Below, piece after piece: positions 53,856 to 63,222 of a stretch of DNA of 64,000 nucleotides. This stretch comes from Erinaceus europaeus. Taxonomy: Eukaryota; Chordata; Mammalia; Eulipotyphla; Erinaceidae. Where the stretch lies: NCBI RefSeq assembly GCF_950295315.1, contig NC_080162.1, positions 74,841,843 to 74,905,842 of the forward strand. Reading direction: 5' to 3'. The translations under genes were made by a program, and so were the position numbers. The notes under the pieces were generated by a model that searched no databases, had not been told where the DNA came from, and saw only the letters and a program-made list of their open reading frames with translations. Position 1 is the stretch's first letter. Each line of letters starts with the position of its first letter.

Positions 53856-56800
53856 TACCAGAGAAGCTACACAGTGCAACAGGACAGAACATGCATTCCC
53901 TGCTTCCTGAGCCACTTTCTGTGATCATGTGACCTCTGAGCAACTTCTGCAAATAAAATTGAATTACTCTCAATTGCCAGTGTATACTCTGCAGTTGGGT
54001 CTTGCTTCCGCTTTTGTGACTGCATCGCGCGCCCCCCCCCTCCCATTGGCTCTGCCTTCTAGAAGTAATGGTGCTTCTAAGTCTGCTCCTGGGACGTTTC
54101 CTGTTCTTGGAACAGCTGCACCAGCCCGGGGTACCCTCCTGCTACTTGATCCTATAGGGAGGTATCCAGTAGCTGTGGGGCAATTTTCAGATGACCTTGT
54201 TCCTCTGACGTCATTAGAAGGTTATTTTTGGCTTTGCTGTTTATGCTGCAGAAAAATTGGGCAAGCATGGGGAGAGGGAAATAGAGTGGAAGGGGATGTG
54301 TCTTCTCACTATCCCAGTCCCCTGCTAAAGTGGAAACATTTATTTTTCAGCATTTATGGAGAACCTACTGGAGGTCAAGCCCTAGAGCTACTAAGATTGT
54401 GGCAACACCTAAGTATTATTTGCTTACAAATTAGTTTTTAACTAGGGCGTTTATTTTGTGGTATGAAGTGCAATTAAACCTGAGTGCTGTGAAGCCAAAT
54501 AACCGGAATACTAAGTCTGAAACCTTGGGCAGATTCCTTTAGTGCCTCAGTTTACTCTTGGAAAGGAGAGTGGTAATAATATCTACTTAATAAAGTTTCA
54601 AGATTTAATATGAAGATTAATATCTGTGGCATGTAATAAATACACAGATATCAGCAGCTGTTGTATTAACAGCAGTACTTTTTTTTTTTTTTTTTTGGTA
54701 CTTGGAAAACAAAATTGATTCACATAGTCCTTGTCTGTCTTGAGCTGGCATCTAGATCCCCAGAGCCCCAAGTACTGGGACTGTGTGCACAGTCAAGACA
54801 AGTCGGAACAGAACACCTAACAAGACAAGTCGGAACAGAACTTTACCCTAACTTGTGGGAGCATTCTAGGGAAATGAAGTGATGTGGTTCCTGCCCTAGG
54901 AGAGCCTCAGAACAGTGACCACCCAACTGCATATCAGAATCATTTGGAGAGATTTAAAAATACCAATATCCTTTGGCCCACCTTCTGATTTAATTGGTCT
55001 GATCTCTGGAGAGACTCAGTCGGAGACTGTCAAAGCCCTGCAGGTATATCCCTTGAACACCAGGGTTGAGAAGCTCCCCCTGGCCTCTAGAAGGAAGTGA
55101 CTTCTGTTAGCGTGACACTGGGACAGGGGAAAGGGGCCCTCACATTTGGGTGTGCATGGAAGTCACAAGAAATGTTGACTATAGAAATACATTCCTGGGG
55201 TCCTATTCCAAGAAGACTTTTAGACTCTAGAAGTTAGGCATTGAGAAACCCAGCCCAAGGAAGGGACCTTCAATGCCTTCTACTGAAAAATCCCACTCAT
55301 CAGTTCCAAAGACTACACCTTCTGAAATCGCATGGAGTTTACCTCGTAGTCTTTGATCTTGTAAGTCTGTGTCTATGCTTTTATATTTAGAATTATTTAC
55401 TATCTGCTATGAGTTAAAAGTTGTCTTTACAAAAAATACCAGAAAGTCCAGTGGATAAAACCACTTCCACTCCATACCTGTTAATATGTATTTTTTTTTA
55501 TCCTTCTAGATGTTTTCTTTAAACATTTTAGCAAAAAGGGACCTACTTTATGAATGACTTCACAATTTTCCCCCCTAAAATGCAATGTGTGATTACTCTT
55601 AACTTTTCCCCAGCTTCATCTCTATGTCCTTAAAGTGATTGGCTTAGTTCTTGACAAAGTAAAGAGAGTTTAGCAAATAATTGTAACAATAAAACTCTTC
55701 AATTCTTGGCCAGAAGCATGCCATTGGAACTCCCAGGGAAATCTACACCCAATTTGCTCCCTGGAATATCTGCTTCTCTGCTTCTGGGGGGGAAAGGGCA
55801 GGGTCTGCTATAAAGACAGCAGCCTTATGTAGGGCTTTCCGAGGGTCCTGAGTAGTCCTGCCAAATTCCAGAACTGGGGAGGGTGGTAGGTGAGAGGGTA
55901 AAGTGGGAGAGCACAGGAGAAAAGGAACTATTTATGGCAGCCTTGAGTGACTCTCATACCAGAACCAGAGGGAAAGCTATAAGGGGAGTTGGCTGCTCCC
56001 TTTTAGAGTCAGAAAGGTCATTGCTCAACTCCCTGGATTTTCCATCACAGCCGAGAATGGAGAGGGTCAGGCTGGGAAATGTCTCCTCTGAGTAGGTCCT
56101 TTTAAAGCCTCTTGGCTGGATCGATTTCCTCCCAGGAGCCAAGGAAGCTGTGCCCAAGAGGAGTTAACCCCTCTACTCCCAAGGAATTTTCCCAGTCATG
56201 AGTGAGAGCATGGGAGCTCAGGCTTCTGGAATGCAGAACCATCCAGGGCAAGAGGCCTAAGGAGCCGTGAACTCTGGCTGGAGAAATCTTCCCTCTGGCC
56301 TTGTTAAATCCAACAGGCATAATTGCATCCTGCTGACCTTAATTCCCCTGGCGGGTCTAATTGGTCCTGGCACTGCCCTGCTTCCTGCCCTGCCCCTGTA
56401 GAGGCAGAGGATGGCTGCACAGCTGGTGGTGTAGGGCGGGAAAGCCCCTTCTTAAGGGTGGGCAGGGGCTCTGCCAGCCCCTTGAGTGGGAAGGAGGTTT
56501 CCTAATGCCCCTCCCTGTGGTTCTAAGAGAGACTGGAGAAGAAATGGGGACTCCCAGGAGCAGCTGGCTGAGCTAAGCTGCTGGCAATCCTGTGGATCCG
56601 GAACCAGGCCAGTCTCTCATCCCAGCAGGAGGAGCTGTGGAGAAGCCTGTGGGGACAGCTGAGCCCTCTACCTGGAGTGTCCACACCACCAATGAGACCC
56701 CAAGGCTCCCCAGTGCCATGGGTACTATACCAAGCACCCTAATGTTCCTAGGCAGTCTGGGGGAGAGGCACCAGGCAGGAAGAAGACAAGCTCAGCCTTG

Positions 56801-56859
56801 GGTTAGACGGTTCAAACCCAACTCTGTGACATGGTCCTGGGATGCAGTGGTTTTATTTT
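53856..56859 (+). other. Repeat-poor intergenic block
   Basis: About 3 kb with no local SINE or L1. It holds a T run (54680-54697) and a 28-bp-period direct repeat of ACAAGACAAGTCGGAACAGA at about 54797 and 54824. No exon recognised. Confidence 0.6.
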
Positions 56860-56985
56860 GTTTGTTTTTTAATTTTTACCAGAGCCCTGGCTTATGGTGG
56901 TGTGGGAATTGAACCCGGGACTTTGGAGCCTTAGGCATAAGAGTCTGTTTGCATGGCCATTATGCTATCTACCCACACACAGGAT
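56860..56985 (-). mobile_element. Type C SINE
   Basis: CCAGAGCCCTGGCTTATGG, GGAATTGAACCCGGGACTTT, CCATTATGCTATCTACCC. Confidence 0.9.
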
Positions 56986-58435
56986 GCAGTTTTCTTGTCA
57001 CCTCTGTGCAGTGGGGACAAAGTAGCTGCTGTCACGGACACTGTTCTGAATGCTTTATTGAGAGTTGTGGATGCTGACACAAGCCTTACTGGCTTTTTCA
57101 GCTTCACTGATAAAGCTCCTCTCAACTAACACTCCTTGGGGCGGGGGAAGGATTTATGGGGAACATTGTGTTAAGGACTGAGCGAGGACTCTGTGAAGCT
57201 GCCACCCTAGTGTCTGTCCCCTTCAGTGTGAGTTCAGTAAATGCTAGTTGTTATGTGGGAGTTCTAGCAGTTGTTCACAAATGTAGCAAAGCAAACTCCT
57301 GTTGCTTGAGCCTGGATTTGGGTTTCATGGGGTGGTGGCTCTGGATTTAAGCTTCTCCATAGCTGTGTGCCTTCAGGGACCAGCTTCTGACACTCTCTTG
57401 GCATCAGTTTCGGCACCTGTGAAATGGTCTGACGCTGGGGCATCCTGTTAGGAGCCAACGAACTGGGGAAAGCCCTTGGCCCACCCTTAGTGGCACTGGC
57501 TCAATAAGCAAGGGGCAGTGACTACCACAACCACAACACGGGTGCCAGCAAGAACAGTCATGGCAGGGTAATCCCACAAACCCAAGTCCAGAGCTTTGTT
57601 AGTCACCCAGTTATTTACTCACCAAACACTGGTTGGCAAGTACACTCTGTGCCTGGACATGGGGGCATCCTGCAGCCCTGCCCTGAGGGGTTTCTGGAAG
57701 GAGCTGCCTAAGTGCTGAATGCAGCTGAGAAGGGGCCTGGCATTTCAGGCTAAACTAACATGCGCTGGCATGCTGTTGGGGAAACTGAGCAGAGGGCCAG
57801 GGGCTGGATACTAAACATGAGCAGGAAGCATTTCCACCATCAGAGTGCTATGAGATTCATCAAGGGGTGTCCAGAGGCAGGAGGGGGCAGGCACAGACAG
57901 ACCTGGCCGTTTTAGGGAAGAAGACACTCCTCTCTCAATTGCCTTTCTCGTAGAGTCTCTGGGCAAATTGCTCACACTTTTGATGTCCCTATTGTGTTAT
58001 TTTCAAGATGATATTTTAAGACAATATGGATAAAGTTGGTAGCAGACTTAAAAAATAGCAGCTGAAAAAAAATAATTAAAAAAAAAAGGCAGCTGAGTTC
58101 CCTTCTCTTAGAGCTTGGCTCGGGCCTTTACAAGTTGTACACTTTGGGTAAGTTACTCAACTTCTCTGTGGATCAGCCTCCCTGTCTATAATTGTTTTGG
58201 TTTGTTCTGAACATGAAATGAGTGAATCTACATAGGAACATTTGGAATGAGGCCAAACACATGGTAAATACTACAGAGGTATTAATGTGCATTTTTTGCT
58301 TCCTAGACTTTGTGAACCAGTGGGTTCAAATAACAGAGTAGAGGGTACATATATAGTGATGTATCTCCTCTCTCAGTTACATGCTAATCTTACCAAAGGC
58401 ATTCCAAGTGTATAAAGTGTAATTGTATATGTTGT

Positions 58436-58483
<48 letters not shown>

Positions 58484-59449
58484 TTTGCCCAAACAACAGT
58501 ATATTTACATGAAATTCTGACCCCCATCACACACTTTGGAGGTTGCTGCTTATTAAACAATTCACAGCTTTCTCAGCCTTTTTATGCATTGACTTAATTC
58601 CAAGATGCTTTTACTTGCTGCATTCTATAAGGGCAGATGTTTCCTCCATTTGACAGAGGATGGGACTAAGGAGCAGGGGCAGAGAGAGTGGAGCAGTGGC
58701 CACAGCCAGGCACTGGACCCAGATGTCCACTCCAGATGTCTCCAGGGTACTGTGCCTGGGTAGTTCTCATGGTCATCCTGGTGGGGGGGGGCGGCTCTGG
58801 GTAGATGTCAATGGATGATAGAAGACCTTCCGGACCACATCTTTCCCATCTCAGCTTGAACCTCTTGGGCTGAATGGGACATCATGTGATGGAAGGCCTC
58901 AGAAAGACCTTACCAGCCCCTTCCTTCCAGGCAGTCATTGCAGAGAAGAGGCTAGGCTCAAGGGAGGGGCACAAGAGCACTGACTGGATCCTACCTGGAG
59001 TCTGCAAGAGCCCAAGAAAGATTTTCACAGAAAAGACTTTCATATTTATTAGCATCTAAGACAGTTTCTTACCCAAAGTAGGTCCAGGTGCCAGGAGCAG
59101 GGGTCATGGAGACCTGTGCACTGGGGTCAGGTTGCAGGGGAACGCTGGAACTATGGCATGCAGGTGAGCAGAGCCAGGGCCTGGCCTGGGCATAGTGTTG
59201 CCCCTTTTCCCTGTTTGACATCCTGTGTCCCAGGTCCCCTTCCTTGACCCTACCCAGCCTGAGGGAATGGGTTGCTCCACAGGGCCTGGGTGCCCCCTCC
59301 TTTTCCTTTTCCTGCTTGTTCCAACACCACTCCCCCCACCTCAGTCCATGGGAAGAATGCCTTGTCCTCTGAACAAGGGCCAAGAGTGACAGGTGGTGGC
59401 AGTCCGAACTGCATGGCCCCTGGTGTAAGAGATCCTCTCCTTCGTCCCC
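56986..59449 (+). other. Repeat-poor block upstream of MYLK2
   Basis: Unique sequence except a CA microsatellite. Two CAGCTG E-boxes lie 31 bp apart at 58059 and 58090 next to A/T-rich MEF2-like text. No exon recognised. A muscle regulatory role is inference from position only. Confidence 0.45.
58439..58481. repeat. (CA)n microsatellite
   Basis: About 21 CA units. Confidence 0.97.
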
Positions 59450-59536
59450 GCCTCCACTGCCTGCACCCCTGCCTCCGCCTCTGCCCACACGGCCCAATCC
59501 CTTACAACTACCCAGCTCTGCTCCTGGGCAGCCACG
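59450..59536 (+). other. MYLK2: Possible MYLK2 noncoding first exon ending at a GTAAGA donor
   Basis: C-rich unique sequence ends in GCCACG|GTAAGA at 59537, 170 bp before the first coding exon, and contains a CCAAT at about 59491. Human MYLK2 has a noncoding first exon. The call is inference: no TATA box is clear and the left border is a guess. Confidence 0.25.
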
Positions 59537-59705
59537 GTAAGACTGACAGCCACCAGGTTGACCTCTCTGCTCCAGGTACCTGCTCTCAGCGTCAGTCAGC
59601 CCACCTCTGCCTCATATCAGCAAGACAAGAGGACTCACCTCACTCTTCTTCCTGTAACTACAAAGACTTGGGTTAGACAAGCAGAAGCATACACCTCCCT
59701 CCCTC

Positions 59706-59757
59706 ATGGCGGCAGAAAACGAAGCAGTGGAGCTGGGAACCCAGAGTGCATCAACAG
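59706..59757 (+). CDS. MYLK2: MYLK2 first coding exon (residues 1-17)
   Basis: The ATG at 59706 gives MAAENEAVELGTQSAST, against human MATENGAVELGIQNPST. The donor ACAG|GTGCCA is at 59758, phase 1. The short reading frame is recognised only by orthology. The start context has C at -3 and G at +4, so it is moderate. Confidence 0.93.
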
Positions 59758-60137
59758 GTGCCAAGCTGGGGGGCAGGAGGTGGAGGGAGGAGCTTGGGAA
59801 GGGGGTTTGAATGTATGCTTGGGCAGGTTATTCAGTGGGAGTTCTGTAGTCTCTGTATGGTGCACAGGGGCTACAGAAGTTAGCATGGTCTTGAGGGTGG
59901 GTTTAGAGGACCCCTTGGCATAGAAGGTTTAGCCTCCTTGGAAGGCACCAATACACACAGGGTAGGGGACAGTGGAGTGGCTGGGTCTCCCAGAAGACCA
60001 GAGTGGGGCCTGGGAGGGTCCAACAGCCTATCTCTAGTGCCATCAAGCAACCCCAGAGGAGGAGGGGGACAAGAACGAGTTGCTGCCTGGTGGGGAGGTG
60101 GACCCAGAGCTGGCTTCTGACTAGCCTGGCATAGGAA

Positions 60138-60184
<47 letters not shown>

Positions 60185-63100
60185 TGGTGGTGGTGGTGGT
60201 GGTGGTGGTGGTGGTGGGGTGTGTGTGGGGGATTCCCAACTGCTGGCTCCCCTTCTTTTCAGACAAGTCAGCTAAAGGTGCAGCAGATGAAGGACCCCCT
60301 ACTGCAGAGAAAGTGCCTGGTTGTTCTGAGTCAGAAAAGGGTTCTGGGCCCCCAGGTCGAAAGAAAGAGTCTGGACCCTCAGAGCCAAAGAAAAAGCCTG
60401 GGCCCCCAGGTCCAAAGAAAGAGTCTGGACCCTCAGAGCCAAAGAAAAAGCCTGGGCCCCCAGGTCCAAAGAAAGAGTCTGGACCCTCAGAGCCAAAGAA
60501 AAAGCCTGGACCCCCAGATCCAAAGAAAGAGGCCGGGTCCCCAGATCCAAAGAAAGAGCCTGCACCTCCAGATCCAAAGAAAGAACCTGGACCCCCAGAT
60601 CCAAAGAAAGAGGCCGGGTCCCCAGACCCAAAGAAAAAGAGTGGACCCCTAGACCCAAAGAAAGAACCTGGACCCCCAGATCCAAAGAAAGAGGCTGGGT
60701 CCCCAGACCCAAAGAAAAAGAGTGGACCCCTAGACCCAAAGAAAGATCCTGGACCCCCAGATCCAAAGAAAGAGGCTGGGTCCCCAGACCCAAAGAAAAA
60801 GAGTGGACCCCTAGACCCAAAGAAAGAACCTGGACCCCCAGATCCAAAGAAAGAGGCTGGGTCCCCAGACCCAAAGAAAGAACCTGGACCCCCAGATACA
60901 AAAAAAGACTCCAGTCCACCCACCCTGAAGAAAGATGCCAAAGCTTCTGCCCTGAACAAAGGAGCCGCTGCCCCAGCTCAGCCCTCAACTAGGAGCCAAG
61001 ACCCCGAGGAAACAGGAGGCTTAAGTGGGGGACCTGCGGAGGGCAGCGCTGGGCAGTCAGCAGCCCTGCCCCAGGAGAGCGCAACAGCTGAGGCTGGTGC
61101 CAGCAAACCCACTGTTGAGCAGGGGGCCTCAGGAAGCCAGGACTCCAGAGAGGCCAAGGTGTTCACCAAGGAGGCAGAAGGCCAATTCACAGCCAAGAGG
61201 GGCTCAACTGCCTTTCTGCACAGCCCCAGCTGCCCTGCCATCATCTCCAGGTGAGCACCCCTGCCTGGGAGTGGGAGGGGGGTCCTGAGGCTCTGACTCC
61301 AGGGACCAGGCTTCACTCCTCTGCCTTGAGCATCGCTGACATCACATTTGGTTGCTGGATATTTGGGTTTCTCTGTCGTGGACATTGTCCCTACCTACTG
61401 GTTCTCCTGCAGAAACCAAGACTGTGACGGGTCTTAGAAGCCTGAAATATCAGACAAGGCCCTCAAAAAGGGCCTTTTTTTTCTAGGCACCTGGAGCCTA
61501 GAGTTCCTTGTACTTCTTGAACTTGGGCCTAGCCAAGGGCAGGGCTGAGTTGTCAAGAAAGGATGATCCTTCTTCTTCATATAATTATCAACAAAAGGTG
61601 ACTAATAATCAGACTGGTAGGTCATTACTAATACTCTAGTAGCCATACTATAACAACAATCTAATGATGTAACCAGTTATAATATTACCTGAATGCTGAT
61701 CAGTCACATTATGCAGTTACTATAATAATATAGTATCAACCACAATAATAATAGCACATCAGTTTGAATTAGGTTTTAGTATCAATTGCAATAGTTTAGT
61801 TTTTAGGAATCTGAAGCTACATAATCTCCCTGTTTGTATTCACAGAATAGTAATCAGACCAGCAATTCTATTAATAGTCATTGAGGATCTTGTAGTGCAT
61901 TCATTGTTAAGATAATGAGCTGGGTGGTGGCACGCCCAGTTAAGCACACATAGTACAAAGCCCAAGGACCTATGCAAGGACCCAAGTTCAAGCCCTCGCT
62001 CCCTACCTGCAGTAGGGATGCTTCATAGGCAGTAAAGTAGGTCTGCAGATAGTCTTTCTCTCTCCCTCTCTATCTCCTCCTCTGCACTCAATTTTTCTCT
62101 GTCCTAGCAAATAAAATAAGAAAAAGAGAGAGAGAGAGAACAAAGGCCACCAGAAGCAGTGGATTCACAGTGCTGGCACTGAGTTCCAGCAATAACAATG
62201 ATGGCAATAAAAAAAAAAATAGGAGACCAGGTGGTGGCACACCAGGTTAAGACCACATAGTACAAAGTGCAAGTACCGATGCAAGGATCCTAGTTCAAGC
62301 CCCCGGGCTCCCCACCTGCAGGGAGTTTACTTTGCAAGCGGTGAAGCAGTTTTGCAGGTGTCTATCTTTCTCTCCCTCTCTCTGTCTTCCCCCTCCTCTC
62401 TCAAATTCTCTGTGTCCTATCCAACAACAACAGCAGCAGCAACAACAATAACAGCAAGAACAACAACAATGGGAATAGATGGCCTCCAGGAGCAGTGGAT
62501 TTGTAGTGCAGGCACCGAGCCCCAGCAATAACCCTGGAGGCAAAAAAAAAAAAGATAATGACCACAGACATTTATTTTATTATTACTATTCCTTGAGTGT
62601 ATGTACATGTGCCTGTGTGTTGGGGATCAGATTCAGCATCTCCCATATGCAAAGCATATGCTCTTCACACTAAGCTATTGGATCATTGGGAAAGTTATGA
62701 CTTTTTTGTTTGCTTTTCTAAGCAAGAACACGATGACTTCTCTGAGAACCCAATGTATTCTGGGCCCCGAGTACCCCTTAATTTTATATCAAGTGGGTTC
62801 TGACACATTACTCCCTGCCTTCGGAGTGGGGTTAGAGTTGAGCTGACTTGGTGAGTGTGGTCAGCAGGTAAACAAGCCTGCAGAAGGGGCTGGGATGCAG
62901 AGGAGGGTGTCACTCATGTTCTCCCATTCTAGCCCTGAGAAGCCAGTGATCAAGAAGACCCCCAATGAAACATCAGAGCTCATCTTTGAAGGAGTGACCC
63001 CTGGCCCCAAGGATCCTGTGGCAGTCGAGACAGCAGAAGGGAAGAACACCTTGGCGAGCAGCCTGAAGGAAACAGAAAAGGTCCCAATCCAGACTGGCCA

Positions 63101-63222
63101 GGCTAAGTTGCAAGGGGACACCTCGAGGGCGACGGAGTTCCAGGCTGTCTCCCCAGAGATATCGGAGGTGGAGGTGGGGCAGGCCTTCACAGCCAGGGAA
63201 GAGGACTGCTTCCAGATTTTGG
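59706..63222 (+). CDS. MYLK2: MYLK2 skeletal myosin light chain kinase, first three coding exons (partial)
   Basis: MYLK2 is the Ca2+/calmodulin-dependent kinase that phosphorylates the regulatory light chain of skeletal-muscle myosin. Exons at 59706-59757, 60263-61250 and 62933-63222 join in phase (1330 nt, 443 codons plus 1 nt). They cover the disordered region before the kinase and stop at EEDCFQIL. The kinase and calmodulin-binding exons are beyond position 64000. Order and strand after TPX2 match human 20q11. Human reaches the same QIL point roughly 170-190 residues earlier; the excess is a 22-unit repeat in exon 2. All three exons are open and correctly bordered, so there is no sign of a pseudogene. 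Confidence 0.95.
60141..60217 (+). repeat. (GT)n followed by (GGT)n microsatellite, MYLK2 intron 1
   Basis: About 42 bp of GT dinucleotides runs into about 35 bp of GGT trinucleotides, ending roughly 45 bp before the exon 2 acceptor at 60262. It is likely polymorphic and G-rich on the transcribed sense. Confidence 0.95.
60263..61250 (+). CDS. MYLK2: MYLK2 exon 2, proline/lysine repeat exon (residues 18-347)
   Basis: The acceptor CTTCTTTTCAG ends at 60262 and the donor TCCAG|GTGAGC is at 61251. It starts DKSAKGAADEG (human DKAPKGPTGER). A 22-unit nonapeptide array follows at 60340-60933, then a human-like part: LKKDAKASALNKG, QPSTRSQDPEE, GPAEGSAGQSAALPQ, EQGASGSQDS and AFLHSPSCPAIIS. The exon is 988 nt long because of the array. 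Composition suggests an unfolded, highly charged spacer. The intronic sequence just upstream is a GT/GGT microsatellite. Confidence 0.95.
60340..60933 (+). repeat. MYLK2: Coding 27-bp tandem array, 22 units, in MYLK2 exon 2
   Basis: There are twenty-two consecutive 27-bp units, each ending in two lysine codons, with no frame break. Unit variants: ESGPSEPKK and KPGPPGPKK alternate in units 2-6; EPGPPDPKK, EAGSPDPKK and KSGPLDPKK cycle in units 10-18. The last unit, DSSPPTLKK, matches human DPPTLKKDAK. Units 2-3 and 4-5 are identical at the nucleotide level (54-bp period). Units 10-12, 13-15 and 16-18 differ by only one or two bases (81-bp period). Confidence 0.97.
61251..61911 (+). other. MYLK2 intron 2, unique part
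   Basis: No repeat or exon; 61570-61800 is AT-rich with ATAATA-type runs. Confidence 0.55.
61912..62219 (+). mobile_element. Composite type A SINE
   Basis: GGTGGTGGCACGCCCAGTTA, AAGTTCAAGCCCTCGCTCC, body, then module CAGAAGCAGTGGATTCACAG and A tail. It is outer-flanked by AGATAATGA together with the next copy. Confidence 0.88.
62223..62553 (+). mobile_element. Composite type A SINE, tandem neighbour
   Basis: GACCAGGTGGTGGCACACCA, AGTTCAAGCCCCCGGGCTCC, AAC-rich segment, module GGCCTCCAGGAGCAGTGGAT, then AATAACCCTGGAGGC and A tail. Confidence 0.9.
62575..62690 (-). mobile_element. Old tRNA-derived SINE remnant
   Basis: TGTTGGGGATCAGATTCAGC and CACACTAAGCTATTGGATC are B-box/A-box like on the minus strand. 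Confidence 0.5.
62933..63222 (+). CDS. MYLK2: MYLK2 exon 3 (residues 347-444)
   Basis: The acceptor CCCATTCTAG ends at 62932 and the donor TTGG|GTAAGC is at 63223. It encodes SPEKPVIKKTPNETSELIFE, GQAKLQGDTSRATEFQAV and FTAREEDCFQIL. Human reads VGQALCLTAREED where this copy has VGQAFTAREED, a net loss of two residues. The next exon (DDCPPPPAPF in human) was not found before 64000. Confidence 0.94.

Noticed and set aside
53929..54441. 170-residue open frame in the intergenic block
   Set aside because: No recognised domain, low-complexity composition, no splice or promoter context. I treat it as chance.
59069..59497. 142-residue minus-strand frame upstream of MYLK2
   Set aside because: G-rich chance frame overlapping other open frames on both strands; no family resemblance.
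60143..60652. 169-residue second sense frame with Cys/Val and Trp runs
   Set aside because: It comes from the GT/GGT microsatellite and the shifted reading of the array.
60340..60933. CRISPR-like or satellite array
   Set aside because: Units abut with no spacers, are in frame, and lie inside a conserved exon of a mammalian gene.
59880..60988. Long antisense open frames (359 and 229 residues) opposite MYLK2 exon 2
   Set aside because: They are by-products of the 27-bp array: a period divisible by three without stops keeps several frames open on both strands. They lack homology, and the sense frame matches MYLK2 outside the array.
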